Positions 13,901-29,400 of a DNA stretch of 64,000 nt are shown one piece after another; position 1 is the first letter of the stretch, and each line of letters starts with the position of its first letter. The notes beneath the pieces are model-generated. The model was not told the DNA's origin, searched no databases, and saw only the letters and a program-made list of their open reading frames with translations. The translations under genes and the position numbers were made by a program. The DNA is from Trichoplax adhaerens (Eukaryota > Placozoa > Uniplacotomia > Trichoplacea > Trichoplacidae), in the NCBI RefSeq assembly GCF_000150275.1, contig NW_002060945.1, positions 4,950,123-5,014,122 of the forward strand. Direction: 5' to 3'.

Positions 13901-16900
13901 GTACGTCATCATAATGAACATCCAAAATGATTCATTTATTGCTCAAGAATATCTAATGAGTGTGTAGGGATATATCACGAATTGATTGAATCATTTGGTA
14001 AGCTATAGATAAAATAACGGCTTTATATAACTTAAAGAAGGTAAAGTACCGTTAGTATTATGGAATATAAATATTTTTCAAGGTAAACCACCGATTAGGA
14101 TCAGTTTACTTTCAATAGGATACATCAAGAATTATTTTGATTCGTTTAAAATAAAAATTTTTCGACGCTTAAGATGAAAATATCCTATAAAAGCAAATGG
14201 CTATTACTCTACCAGATGGGTCAAATTTGAAGTTAAATCTGATCTAGAAATAGATAGTGATGGGCATACTGCAAATATAAACCTCGTAGGCAAACTTAAT
14301 CAGATTAGAATAAGCCCATTTTCGAATACATAATGGTAGAATCACAATTAGTTTAGGATGATAACATCAAAATTGGGTCTTGATAAAGTAATTTTATGCG
14401 AAGGAATTGAAAGCTTCTTTCAATTAGTGAAAGATGATTATAAAAGTAATGTTCCATAGCAGGGGGAAGAGAACGACATTCACGGCACATGTACTAGTCG
14501 AATAAGCTCATTTTAGGGTAGAACAAATCTTTCTTTGACTAAAATAGTATTTTATAATTAGTTTAATGCATTGCATGTATGACTTCTTATTTTCAGTATA
14601 AGTAGATGTTAATGAAAGAGAAATGGTCTCTAATTTGATCCTAGGTTCATGTTGTCGTAAAGTAGAATCTGTTACGGATTACGGAAAGAAAGTTTTTAAT
14701 AGGCGTAAAAGATTGCAAGTATGAGTAAATGTAAATATACGGAGCATTAAGATGGACTTGCCACGCACTTTAACGATATTGAACAGGAATATGGATCAGG
14801 ATCAGCTTAATTGATGAAAGTATCAGATTCATGAAAATTTTATCACAATTTACCGGTACTCGATTAAAGAAAGATGAAAATATGTACTGGTATCCAACAG
14901 TAAATAGCTTGAGTTGTATGGAAGTATCGTATAATGATAACCAAAATAAAAGATAAGAGAGTAAAATTAATTGTAGTCTACTATTTCTACGACCTATTTG
15001 CACCTTTCTAATTGTTTGTATTTATAAATTAATCATTCGATCGCGATAAATATAGGATCAATTGCAAATTAAAATTATTTTTTAAACGATCTAAGATAAC
15101 TCGAATAATATTAAAATAATAATATATCAAATGAATGCAAGCATTACCTAATAGAACATGATAACTTGGAGATTTAGTAATGATAAATGTGATTTCCTTT
15201 CCTACGTGAACGCTAGGTAAAACAGAAATTGATAGGATTTCGCTCTTGTAAACTTATATTTGAAGACTGAATATTGAACTTGTATTATGATGACAATTTA
15301 TATTGATATGGAGATTGAATCATCAACTTTAGACGAAATTTTCAGTTATGCTGACAAGCAAGGCGACTTATCATTGTTTTATTGTTTATAAATTGCATTT
15401 AACTATGTCTCGTCGGACTATTTGAGTAACAAGATCAATCATGGTCATTGTTGTGACAGCCAGGAATATGACCAAATCAAATTCAATATGATTGATATAC
15501 AATCAACACAAGGTGTACCATCTTGTCATATCCAATAATGTCAATAATACCAGCTGATGGGGTGGTTTATCAGTTAACAATAAAATAATGAGAATGCCTT
15601 GGCCAAACAGATTGATAATGATATTAAAACTATTTTATTCCATTAAAGTCTTGATTCTTAGAACAAGGCTAATATCGTAAAAGTTTCAAATAAAGAACTG
15701 TTAAAATTGTTAATATTAATATAGCTGATAGATGAAATGATCTATTTTGATCGATTTCACTAACCACTGCGTGTAGTAATGCATATTGGGTCGTTATAAT
15801 TGTAAATTGAATTAATTTTCTTGTTGATGTAGTTTGTAAAAGAGCTATGACTAGACTCAATTAGCAATCAGCTATGCTATCATTTTCATACAATCACATC
15901 AATATCTTATCTGGATCTTGATGAGCAGCCATCACGATTGTTTTTGAATTTTGCTATCCATACGGTTAATCATGTTTTTCTTAGACACTTTGGTAAACTT
16001 TTGTCGAAGTCATTGTTTCGCATTATTATATACAAAGGCAGGAGATTGAACTACAGATCAATTTTTGATCTTCTATAATAGAAAGAGGAAGGGAACAACA
16101 TTTCCTTTTCCTGTTCTGGTTTGCTTATGTCAGTCTTACTTTTATTATTATCAGTCATTTTTATCCATTTTGTAATACCAAAAGAATGTGAGGGAGGGGA
16201 AATTTCTATTAAGGTTATTGTTACTAAAATTTCAGTCACATTTTTTAAATTCATGAATAGTATTCTCATCATAGATTGGCATATTGACTTTCTCGTTGTC
16301 CCATTCGGGATGGTATTCACTAAAGAATAATAGTTTAATGGATTCTCATTATGATAAATAAGCATTTAGTATTCTTTGAATATTCAATGCTAAATAAAGT
16401 CGTACCAACGACAATCCTATCGATTGCACCAAATCATCGAATTCCTACAGTTGAGGTGAACAGTTTTAAATTATCAACCCCAATTGTCAGTATTTCTAGA
16501 TTATTATCTTCAAATAAAATTGACTATACCAGTAAATGTATGATTCATTCACACACATCATACTTTTCGACGGTTATGGCATACAATGATACAATTGATA
16601 GATGAATGTTTACCGTTAATAATAATAATAATTGCTGTAGAATCTAATATATTCCCTTATTTTACGAACAGAAAAGACAGGGTTACGCTATCAAGACAAA
16701 CTAGGATGAGTTAGCTTATATTTCCTAAAAATTTCTGTCTATAATGATTTGGATACCTTTAAATATATACGGTAGATATTCAATAGAAGGCGTATAGAAA
16801 TATTGACAATATATAATCTATACTAATGTGTGTTGTGAAACAATCTTTTTCTTTATTACCTACTAGTATTGATGAAATTTGTACCCCTTGTCCTACTCTA

Positions 16901-19900
16901 CATGTAGATATAGTACTTATGAAAAGTTTATAAAATCAAATGGTAATAGGTCGTTAGATCTACTACTATCAATACTTATGTGTTATACTCATTAGGCAAA
17001 AAAGTAAATAATTTTCTACGCTAATTATTAATTTTGGGTGGCATCAAATGCAGAAGCTTAATAAAATTTGTTCTTAATAGACGCTATTGCACCCGACAAA
17101 ATGGTAAAACATTCACGTAGGTTCATTTGCGGGTGTTTTCTTACTGATCACTAAATATTATCATAATACTTTAAAGAGAGAATGTATTTTGGTTTATAAG
17201 ATCATTTCACATTACTACGTAATATTTGCCATTCATAAGCTTCTAATGAAAGATAAATATAATTTATTGAGTAAGGCTGTCATAGAATGATCAGTGTTTT
17301 CCCTTATCATTTTTGTTTAGTATAATAGTAACTAAAGAAATAATAACTAAAAGATCAATAATTTACTGAGATAAAACTGATAGGCTTGCATATCTATTTT
17401 TTATTTGGATACTAGAATCGAAAATGTAATGTTAAAAATAGATTACTTAAGATCAATTTGATGTCGGTTAGTATTTTAGCACTGTGTACGGTTAATAATT
17501 CCCAATTGGTATAGGAATAAATTAGGCAATTTTTATGATGAAAAATGTTATGTTACAGCTTATGAAATCCGCTACAGTAGTTTATAATCTTCGATAGATC
17601 GGTTTCCTATATAACAAATCACGTCATTTACAATCTATTAGATATTATTAGCTATAGGCATAATCCTATTTTTATTTATATGCATACATTAGGAGACTAA
17701 GTCAACTATTTTATATGGCGGAGGTTGCAATAGTATTATTGTGTTACTGAATACTATTTATTTATTACTCCTGCCCACTAATAATAGCAAGATTCAAGAA
17801 ATGATTCGAACATAAAAAAATACCTAAATTCTCGATTGGTTGCAGTTTGACTCGTTTTAAAATCATTATTTTTTTCCATCATTCGAATAAAACCTCTTAC
17901 GATGTGTTAAATTGATATCCAATATCGAAATTAATAATTAAGGACTTGATAATGCATCAAATCGTATACCTATAGTTTTAATATAGTAATTAGCTTTTAG
18001 GATAATATTATGATATAAATGAAACTCAGTAGGTAAATGATTTTTAAGCATGCTTGTACGAAATCGGTATTACTAAGTTTCATAGATTGCATATTTATTA
18101 GCTATGGCAGCCAGAATTTACCTAATGACTTTAACTTTCAAATAAACCATTTTTATACTGACCTTTTTATGAAAACAGAAATGCAGAGAAAATGAGAATA
18201 TGGTTAAAATTACAATATTAAAGGTAGCAAACAAGATAATGAATTCGTCATATACTAAAGATCGTCAAATTATTCTGATGTTTCAGAAAATTATGTCAAT
18301 CAGGAGCTATTTAAAACTGTCAGTAAAATCAGCAAACGAAAGATGATTATACTTTTAATACTTCATTATAAAAATGTTTGAAAAGTGGTGTTATTATTCA
18401 GTTATCATTTATTTTAAATTCAATTGGCAATCTGGCTAACTAATGTATAATTTAATAAAAGGTTTGGATAAGTGACTATAATAAGCAGGGCTAGCATTTA
18501 TTTCAATATAATGCAGCTGAAGTAACTGTTACAAAAGTCGAGATTAAAAAAAATATTTACCGCCTCATTATTGGCACACCAACATGGAATCAACCCCTGA
18601 AGATTACCTTTTTTTTCGTATTGGTTAAAACACAGTTTGATTAGCAATGAATACCTATCATCCTACGGTAGATGAAATAAGACTATTGATAACAAGTTTA
18701 TCTGCAACCTACTTATAATATATGCCAGTTTTTCAAACCGTAACAATCAATTGAGATTGGATATAATGACTCCATTAATCTGGCATAAGATTCTGCAGAT
18801 CAGCGCATTGTAGGTATTCATATAGGAAAGAGCTTGTGTGTAAAGCTAACGTGATTTATAATGTAGTAGAGAGTGATATGATAGTCAAGATTAAAATCCG
18901 ATATTACAGAGGGTTACTGCTATACAATTAATAAGTTATCAGCAATAGATATTAAAACTAGGTGTACGCTCGTACAAAAATTTAATGGTTCCTAATTATT
19001 CTATTGTTTACGAGTACGCGTATATATGGCAGCCTGAAAGATATGAAACATAAAGATAGTAGTTTTACTAGATATTACAAAGTAAATTTATGAGGTGTTC
19101 ATAGCATCAGCGTTCGTTTTTAACGAATCAAATGTATTCCAACCATGAGTGAGAAATTGATTATGGATCCAATTATCATTAGTCATTTCGAGTTTGACTT
19201 TCCCAAATTAATGTCAACTATTCATTTAATTATGTAGACAATACGTCTGTTACAACAATAGGCCGTTCAATTAAGGAAAGTAAATTGTCATTGCAGTTAT
19301 ATTCGTCAATATAACAAGATAATAATCATAGCTGTTTAATTAAACATCCCCTATCATAATATTACCTTTATGGTATGTGAGACAATATGGTAGTTGAGCA
19401 TAAATGATAGAAAACAGCAATTTCTGAGAGAGTAGCAAGATCCTACAGTTGTCACTACAGAAATATCTTATACACACATACATGATAAAGATCTATCTAG
19501 ACAAGATTTTATCCAATTGCATAACTTCCATAATATCTATAATATTATGGAGGGGTCTATCATATTAGACTGTAACGAACGTAGACTCTATAATTTAAGT
19601 GAATACAACGATATTAAGCCATGTAAAGCTAATGAAATACTAGCTATAATTGGGATCATAGAGTAAAACTCCTAATTTTTCAGGATTTTTTTATCAAGAG
19701 TTGTTTAGTAGCATTATTAGAATCTTATGAAATAATTTAAACATAATCAGAACAAGAATATCTCAGCTTTGATTGTTGTAGCTTGACAGGATTTATTTTG
19801 TTTGACTATTAAGTTAAAGACTAAATAGATCATTTTGTATAGAATATTTGAATTCGTACTTACTACGACAGTGCTATTACTACTATACATCAAATTGTTA

Positions 19901-22900
19901 ACAAGGACCACATCACTTATAATGCCTCTTAACAATATTCGTGTTCGTATACGCAACCTTTACGTTTCGTTAATCAAGTTAAATAGCCAGATTGATATCT
20001 GATTTGAATAAAATTCCAATTGAGATTGATAAGATAACATAATTTAAAAAATGCTTAAGAATTTAGATTGAGAATATTGTATTACGAAACACTTGTTTTG
20101 TAAGCATGCTATCATTACAATTAAAGTGCAGTAATATGAATTATTGAAGAATAATTAAAAGCTTGACTCTATTCAGCTATTTACGATATTTTCTGGTATA
20201 AAACTGTCATCTTTAGCACTAAGAACAAGAGCATGGTCGATTGTTTAGTGCGATACCAGCAGTATCATCACATATCTCCATTTTCCAGAAGAAAGTTATC
20301 TATGCTTTGATTAGGATTTACTGACATTCGATATTTTCTTTAAGGTATGATGGTACTAGGCATTTTAAAGTATGCAGGAGCTAAATTTGAGAAGCACCTC
20401 AATCAGTTGTGATATTATTAAGGATCCGACCCTGTGAGTCAAAATAAACATGAATTATCGATGCCAAGAACTACGTGCATATCTCTAAAAATGTGGGTTC
20501 TTGACGTGAAATGGTGTGTATAATTTAAATCATGAATTTAGGTATTAATTAAAAAGTGCTTTGGATAGGTTCCTCTTGTAACGTGACTTAATATTGGACT
20601 GTAGACTATAAACCATGTTTAGTATGATGTAAGGTATAGTGGCTTTCTATATTTATTATAAGCCTTTTTTAATATCTCATAGTCATAGACTGTGACTGAA
20701 GGTTCTATGTTAGAATACAGATGACTACATATACAGCAAGACGTTAAATCACTATTGATACTAGAGGTAAAAATAGACACGTAACTCATATACTGGTATA
20801 TGATTACTTCATCGTACTTTGGTAGGTCGAAATAATGTCGACGTAAATACTGTAGCAGTTATCCTACTGGAATAAAGATAGTCCGCTGTAAAATATTGTT
20901 ACTAATAATTAATATTCTAAATACGCGTAAAATAAGGTAGAATGTTGCTATGCGGACTGTAACTGCGAAATGTACGAATACTACGGAGAAAATATAAGCA
21001 GGCAACTCTGGATTAATTTGCTCTGTTTAGAAGTCTTTATAACACCGATAATTGTATTCGGCTAGAGTAGAACCGTGCATAGATTACATAATTATCTTAG
21101 AATAAAGATCTCATAAAGTTCTAATTTTTAACGAAATTTCGTAATTTCGTGATTGGTTATTTCACCCTCCGTAACAGACATGAGAGTTACAAGAAATATT
21201 GATATCGTAGTGATACACTTTATATCGACTTTGTAGGTACCAGTATAACAAAGTATCGATATTTATGAAAACTAGTTAACTTTTAATACTGTACAGTTGA
21301 AGCTTTTACTTGCAATCATACATGGTTCACCGGCGGAAATTGTGCAATGTAGATTCTACTATAGTGCAATATCGCCTTAATTTCATAACAAATGTTGAGA
21401 GGATTTAATATCAAATTAATAACTTCCTTCAAAGAAATTACACTTAACATCATATAATAGAATTATACTGTACTACGACATAGGTTTGGATCAGATTAAA
21501 GTAGAAAGTGCGTGGAAATTAGCAATTCCAATAAGTAACGTAACAGAAAAGTATAGTTAGTATACAGTACAATTAAATAGAGCGTTTAATGTAATAATAC
21601 TGTAGTTGTACTTCATAGTGGTAGTGATTGGGAGTAGCGATGTTAACTAACAGCCATACTTCGGCTAACACGAAGTAATAGCACGTATGTTTACACAGCT
21701 CAGTTACGGACTACTAGAAATTTCTGGAATTGGATGCGTTCGCGCCTTACACAGTACATTTATAAACAAGGTAGTCTTTGTGCGTGTTCGCAGTTTCTAT
21801 ACTATACTCGTATGTTCAATCTTTCTAAGCAAAGATAGCCATGAGACCCAGTTACACAGGAAAATTTAATTACAGTATACGGTACGATATGGTTAGATAT
21901 CTTATTAATTCGTGTTACTTCACTGTTTTAAGCTGATTAGGGTCTTTTAACTAGGATTAACCTAACGTTCGTTATGTTAATCAATTTGTTTGCTAGCTGA
22001 CATTACTAATATGGGGTACATACAATACATCATGAGTTGACATGCCTATGCAACTATAACGCTACATTGCACTGGACGATTGCTTACATAACAGTAGATT
22101 AACTTACGCGATATATTACGAGCGGGTTTCAGCTAATATTAAATAATTTGCATATGCGTAAATAAAGGTCATCATTAATACCATAAATTATATTTATTAG
22201 TCATGTTTAAATATTTTCGATTACTTAATGACCCTTGAAAAAATTGAATTAAATAAGGTAGAATTTGTCTATTTTTTAAATGCTTACAAGAATGCTTTCA
22301 AAAAATAATTATGGCAACATTGTTTAGCATACTTAAGACGATGTACGGTATTAAGAGTAAGGTAGCCGTTTTTAATGTAGAACATATTTAGTTAAGATTA
22401 CCGATAACATTTTGGAACTTTCAATATTAAAGGAGGTGGGGTTAAATTAGAATGGATCTTTATCAAAATAAATTCATACAAGTGAATACTGCATCTTAAT
22501 TATCAAGTACAGTGTTCCATCATTTTTAAATATAAACGTTATAAATTCATTTCACCATTAACAGTAATTATTATTTTAGTCTGTTATATTACTTTACGTG
22601 ATATATTTTGCTCTCAGTTGAGGCAACAAGTTTTACCATCTAAACCGCATATACTCGTACTTGATCGGCTATGCTCTTGTATTACTTTTACATGTTCATT
22701 TTATTTCGAATTTAATCGTCTGACGATTTAATATTGGATTTCTTGCATCACCTTAATAAATGAATTGCTCTACTTCAAATAAGATTAAGTTAAATTTATA
22801 TGAACGTGTTCTATTAACTACACATGATCATATGACCTTTGTTTACGTCTACAAAGTTTATAATTTGGAGGTAGCATAATTGACTAGCATGTATTCGATC

Positions 22901-25900
22901 AGCACGTGAGCAGAGACATCTAATCTTTTAATTACTAATGGCGATGTAGTACATTGCTGTCTCATTGTTCACAAGAGATAGTACAGTGTACGTTATGATT
23001 CTAATAAATGATAATTAATCCATTTTGAATGGTCCTCTGTCGCCCATGGTGAACGACTGAAAGGTATGATTGCTTATTAAAAGCTTACAGAGAACCTGTA
23101 GATATTTTATGTAATTAGCAGCGCTATCTATGATATTGCTTTCTTCATTAACAAGCTGCATTAATATAGACGGCAAATCGCTGAAAATTATATATTTATT
23201 TTAACGATCCAATATATTAAAAGAATTTTTAGCTCTACTCCATATTTGCTAACTTTTTGGATGATAATTACCGCGTATTGAATTTTAAGTGTATCCGAAC
23301 AATTCAAAGTTCAGCACGAGAAGCAACATAGAAAGGGCTATTTGTTTATTACAAGGACTAGACTATTTGTAAATTAGACTAATTAGTTACAGAATTATTC
23401 ACCAGACTGATTATTGTATATGGATGTGCAGTTTTATTATTACTGCTGTACCGCTTATTAGTTATCGCAGCTTATTTATTGATTAATTTCAATTGACAAT
23501 ATGATGAAAGAAGCGATTGAATTTTATATTGTATTGTTTTATTATTCATTATTCATCTAATGACTTGGAGGAATGCAGACTTAATAATCCAGCATGGTAA
23601 TTTATATTCTTGCCGAGTAAATCATTTATTAGATTTGTGTTGATTTAATAATACCGAAATGTACTTGTAATTTTCGAATTTAGTCTGAACTGTATTCGAT
23701 TGCTCACAGTAATTTACATCTATAGATAACATTATTGAATAACTAAGCAGAAAAAAATATAGCGTTGTATGCATTTATACGTGGAACGATTAGCTATGCC
23801 ACTCTCACTTTACTGCAGACTTGCTTGGATAGACATTTTGTGATTCTTCTTATTATTAATGATTCAATGAATCTCGACTCTTATAGTCAGTGGGAGTTTT
23901 ACTTGCTACTAGTTAAATAGATTGAAATTTCTTGAATTATTTTATAACCAATTTTATTTACAATCCGTCAACTGTAGACATAAATATATACGATAACTGT
24001 TACCAAACAGAACGAGGCAGGCTGATACATGAGTACACTGCAAAAAAATTCTGAGATCGGAGCGATCTATTATAGTATTTTAATGGATGTGCACCTTCTT
24101 TATCACATTTGCACATATGGTAGCTCATTGTGCGTCTGTAGCTAAGCGCTTACTTCTGCTTACCATTGAGCATTATACTGTAGTATTGTACTATCACGCA
24201 TATACACTATATACTGCAGCGAATATATGTGGAGGATATCAATCAAAGTCGCAAGGACACCCTCCTCCAATATACCATTGCCATATCGTATATTTGAGGT
24301 GATTGTCAAGAGTTATCGTGTTTTAACATACGTATGGATCACCACATGTAGATATTGTATCAATAAAAAATATCTAAGTAAAGCATCTAGTGCTTCTTGA
24401 TACACGCTAGCCCAAAGTGAATTATAACGCAGTCGTGTGAATTAATGCGCGTGTTCATTGTGACATTAAAGATGAATTAGACTTACAAATTTACAATTCA
24501 GCAAGTGTAATAATTCATCAGTATCGCCGCGCAAAGTGCTAACGTGAGCTACTGCTGCTATGTTAGAGAAAACGTGTAGCAGGTTATTTTAATTTAGTTA
24601 ATTAAAGATGGTCGTATTGGAAATTCATTTATGTAATTACTGCAATAGTATGTACCAATAACTTTCGCGTACAACTCGTAGTTCTGTTGCCAATAATTAT
24701 ATAATAGTACAGTATTACATATTTCCCGTAACATGTCTAAAATGATGCATTACAAATATGGTAGTCTACTCTGTCTGTATCATTAAGTCACTTTAATTGT
24801 ACTCGTATGCACGTTGGGCATGATTTCATATTAACCATACAAAATTTAAAGTGACGGGCATTAATTACTGTAAACATAATTTACGTAGTGCAGCATAAAC
24901 AGAAACGCTGTGTTTGAACAAATGCTGCATGAAGTAGAGACATATGAAGCTTCCTATAGCCATCTTTTCTACTTCCCTATTGTACTACTAAATGACGGCA
25001 AGAGAAATTTGTTGTCACGACACATGCATATTATTAGCAAATTAGTGATAGGTTAAATCTAATATAAATAACTCAGAGTTTATATAGTTCACAGTATTTT
25101 ACTGTAAAATCTTAACCTTATTAATTTTATATCCAACATATAATGAATTAGATATAGAAAGGTAAGTAGAACATAAATATTAATAAGCACATTCTTATTG
25201 GAGCAATTTTGTAAAATGATGGTTCGTTCCAAAAGTTATCGTTTAGAAAAGCCATGCCATATCTTGCATCTTTAAGAAAGCAAAAGCTTATCCGGATATA
25301 CGAGCATAGTAGATTATTCATTCCCTTGAAGTATTATGTAAATCCGGGATAATTGACAGCAGTTATGATTTGATAAAAAATTTTTGAACGATATTATAAT
25401 CGATGAACTGATTGGAACATCAAAGTATTTAGTTGATACAACACAACACAAACATTACAGAACATACGTTCCGTATTGAATGTTATAAATCAATAAACAA
25501 AAACGTTAGTTAAGACATTTTAAACGATTATATTATAGCACTGCTAACGTCGATTACAAAAATACTGAAAATTGGATAACAAAAAATTTGTTGTGTTCAT
25601 TAACCAGAAACGTTATTGCTGTTTGTCACGGTATTCCATAGAAACAGAATGGCAATAATTGATAATATAATTTAAATAAGAAGGTAGCTGCTTGGCTTGC
25701 TGATAGCTCATAAGCAGCAACGATAATATACAATAAGAAATAATATCATTAATTAAAGCTAAAAATCAATTTGGTGTATTAGAGTTAATTTGAATAACTG
25801 TACAGTGGAATCGTTAAAATATAACTTACAAGTATGCTTCTCTGTACTGTAATGTTTTCAGTAACGTACCTCTACAATCTGATGGTCGTTTGAGAAATAC

Positions 25901-26472
25901 ATAGTATTTCTCGTTCATAATGAGACTGAATAACATAGTGTTAATGTACAATGCCAAAGCATAGTAATTCAGCAACGCTTATTTTGATATCAAACAATAA
26001 ACGTTAAACGGTATCGATCGGTATCACAATCACCGTTCAGACATGTTCACAAAAACCCTTATGTAAGACCGTCTATATAGACATAGTACAATAAATTAAA
26101 AGGCAGAAATCTTTATAAGCTATTCTGATTTGTTAGGTCAATAATAAGTATACGTATAATACATGCCAGCCTGTGTATATACACTATGAGTAGTATTTTT
26201 ACATCATTGAATATGATATAGTTGGCAAACTACATTGTGAGTAATACCTTTACATTGAGATGGTAATCAAATTCTGCTAATATTTGTCAAACTGGTAATA
26301 ATCAAACTTCTATCGACAGTAACGATAATCATTCTAACATTAAAAAATAAATACTGGGGTCATCATCGCCAATTTCTTTCAGTTTTGTTATAAAATTAGT
26401 ATAATATCAGGTAACAATCAATGTGTTCTTTTCTCCACTAGTTCACTTGATAGCAAAAGAGAATTAGAGACA
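10910..26472. other. 15.5 kb without a supported gene
   Basis: Between the 5' end of the FoxB-like gene and the 3' end of RGM I find no open frame with family resemblance, no splice-consistent exon chain and no structural RNA. Frames of 60-105 codons (11979, 14770, 15669, 16051-16605, 19747, 21687, 24087) are within chance expectation for this base composition. Short coding-looking fragments around 13580-14440 are broken by many stops. The stretch includes several copies of the dispersed TACTCGTA word. It may carry FoxB regulatory DNA, which is inference only. Confidence 0.5.
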
Positions 26473-29400
26473 CTACATGATTAATAACATGCATAACACG
26501 CAACTTATGAAGACTACTAATGACGACTTTGATAACTTTAACGCGACATTATCAGTTGCGGGGGTGGTAAAAAATTGGGCGATCGTTTCATTTTGGGTTG
26601 GTCCACCATTGCTCTCATAGAAATCTTCCATAGCGCTTGTAGTCCACATTAGCGCTGTAATATTATCGGAAGTAATTAAATCTACCGTACAAGTATATAA
26701 ATAATAATTTGTAAAATTTGATAAAGAACAATTGTTGTAAGCACTGCCACCATACATTGACGACCAATCTTTTGTAGGTTCGTCGAAATCATTTCCGTAT
26801 ACTTTCGGGCAACCACGTTCACAGATTACAGGTAAATTATCGTTATCAGTCAGTGTATATTCGATAGAAGAAGGAACCGTAATTATAATTGCTAAAAAAG
26901 GCCCGGTTTGATGAACAATGATGCTAGTATTGATTCGTTCAATTACTATTTTCATCTTAACTTTCTCTTTTAGGACTTCCACGCGTATTCCTTTACCTTT
27001 CGGACTGCCATTAGTAAATACGCTTGGAATATTATCAATCGACGCTTTATAAATTCTGGGACTGGTACAGTCTTCTTCCTTAATAACTACAGATACCTAT
27101 AAGAGCAAGGTGAAGTTATTCAATCAGAGAATCTGTATACGGTATCTTTATGATTAGCTGAAATTAACATATAAAAAACTTTTCACGAGTTATTGATAGA
27201 GCAACCAAAAACAGGAGAAATAAAGAAGGGTGATGTTAATTTTAATCCATAAATATTAAAAGTTAACATTAGCTTCGGCATTGTAATAGTCAACTTTTTG
27301 TTTACATAACTTTTTAAATATAATTAGTTGTGTCAATACAAACTGGAAATAACGAGCGTTTATAGGGACGGATCTTTATGAAATAGCGACAAATTATTAT
27401 ACTTTTTAGTATCCCTAGACAATATAAAACTGGGGATGAAGTTCAAAATTTAAATAGAAGAAAAAGAAGTTACAGTTCAGAAATACAAGAAAAAGTGAAG
27501 ATATTTAATCCACTCAAATTGTAGGGTGAATAGAGTGAATAGTTTGGGCATTATGATTATGTTTAATAAGAGATTGGTAGTAGCTCCGTTCACAGTCCAT
27601 GGCGGACTGGTCCGGACTAGAGACTGTGGCAGTCATAAATCCCCATAAGATCAAATGATTCATTTGTAGAGTACAGTAAATTTTGGCGATAGCTTAGAGG
27701 TTACTACATTGAGAGTCCGTAACTTATGATGAACGACATATTAGTTATTTATCGTAAGAGTTGTTAGTAATGTAATGTTGTCATAGTAGCAACATTTTAT
27801 TGCCCTTGAGGAACTTTCGATTTAGCAATAACGGTCTACGCGTATTTGCAATTTTTAAATTCAACAAGAAAGCCGATCAGCCAGTGTTAAATCTAGGATT
27901 GCTGCTAAACGTTCACGTTCTTATGATTATTGTAACTAAGATGCTGTGGTACCACTAAGTTGAATATTATAACTATACAAACTGTAGTAACTATAAAATG
28001 ACGTTACTGAAACCCTAGCTACCATCAAATAAAAGCCTTAATTAATTTGTTCACATGATCACAGTACGAAAAGCTGGGGGCAAAGACTACAACAAAACCA
28101 TAGTACCTAGCTAACAAAGGTAGTAGGATCGTCGTAACCTGATAATGAATTAGTTATTACTTATTGAAATACAGTCAATTTTTAGTGTTACCGCTTTTTG
28201 TACAAACCAAAAGGTTATTTCTCATTGTCAAATTCATTCAGCATGTGCAAAACATCTGATTTATTACGTTTCAACTGCGAAGCGTTGACTTTATAAAATT
28301 TCCGCTACTTTGCGGTGCATAAATCTCATGATACTGTACGAATATTTCATATGGATTTAGGATCACGATCTACGAAATATTAGTGAAATTTGCATTGCAA
28401 TTCAAGAAACTGATGATAACAGCGATTTTGTTGATTTATACTTTACATGATTAAAGTACTTAGTTAGTCCCTATTTTGTATACCCTCAGTTTTCGAGTGA
28501 AGATTAATCTTTTCTCCGCTCAATCGTATTATTAATCAACGACTCTTGAGCACTTCAGAAATCATTAAAATATCAAATACTTGGGGAGTGAAATTAAGGG
28601 AACGCCCATGATCGTACGTACAGATTATCTCTTAGCGTTAAAATTTCTCCGCTTTTCTAGCGAAGATTATAAATCAAACTACGAAATTAAATATTGCCTA
28701 TTCGGTCAAAATTCGGGTCATCCTTCGATCTTCTGGCTTTCGCTAGACGTTCATAAGATTAAGTTTTGGTATTGTAGTCCATGATGGATTTCTAATTTGA
28801 GCTAGGTCAAACACTGTACATTTTTGGTGTATATAGTAACGATCATTAGTAACATCATCTACTAGGCTGTTACCGCCATGCTTTTGCAAGAACAGTACTG
28901 TGTCAACACACAAAACAGCATTGAATTTTTCACTGTTGCCGTAGGCTGTAGTATGTAGGTAAACACTACGGTAGGGTAGTTTGCAAAGCATCAAAAAATT
29001 CTACAAGAGTACAGTACAATACAATTAATTATGCAACTGCATTCTACCATACGCAACAGCACCTTAGTCAGTGGGTGGCGCATCTGCTGACTCACGCAAC
29101 AATAGTCCATTTTTCGCTCTTCTAATGCTACAGGTAATGTACTGTATTGCACAGTTGCAGGGACTTGTACAAAAAAGGAATATTCCCTTAGAAGTCCCTG
29201 TAGGATGTCTGTGAATGACAATACTGGACATACCGCACATGTTTGATAAAAATATTTTTAAAAGCGCAGAATCTGATAGTCACTAATAAATATGAAAAGC
29301 AAATTATTAGCAATGATATACAGACTACGAGTATCATACAGTACATAGAAAATAGTAGTTACACCAGAAACAATTTTAAGCACCTAAATACTGTACTCAT

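Noticed and set aside
13580-14440. Coding-looking fragments (for example LDDTSAEVDITVEQSKKF and KLGLDKVILCEGIESFFQ) suggesting a decayed gene
   Set aside because: Each fragment is only 30-65 codons, in different frames with stops between. At this base composition such stretches are expected by chance, and no family was recognised.
16051-16605. Three open frames on both strands
   Set aside because: Overlapping frames on opposite strands with no start context, splice sites or recognisable domain.
28581-28784. 67-codon plus-strand frame inside RGM intron 2
   Set aside because: Its composition looks protein-like, but it has no partner exon, no family match and lies antisense inside an intron.
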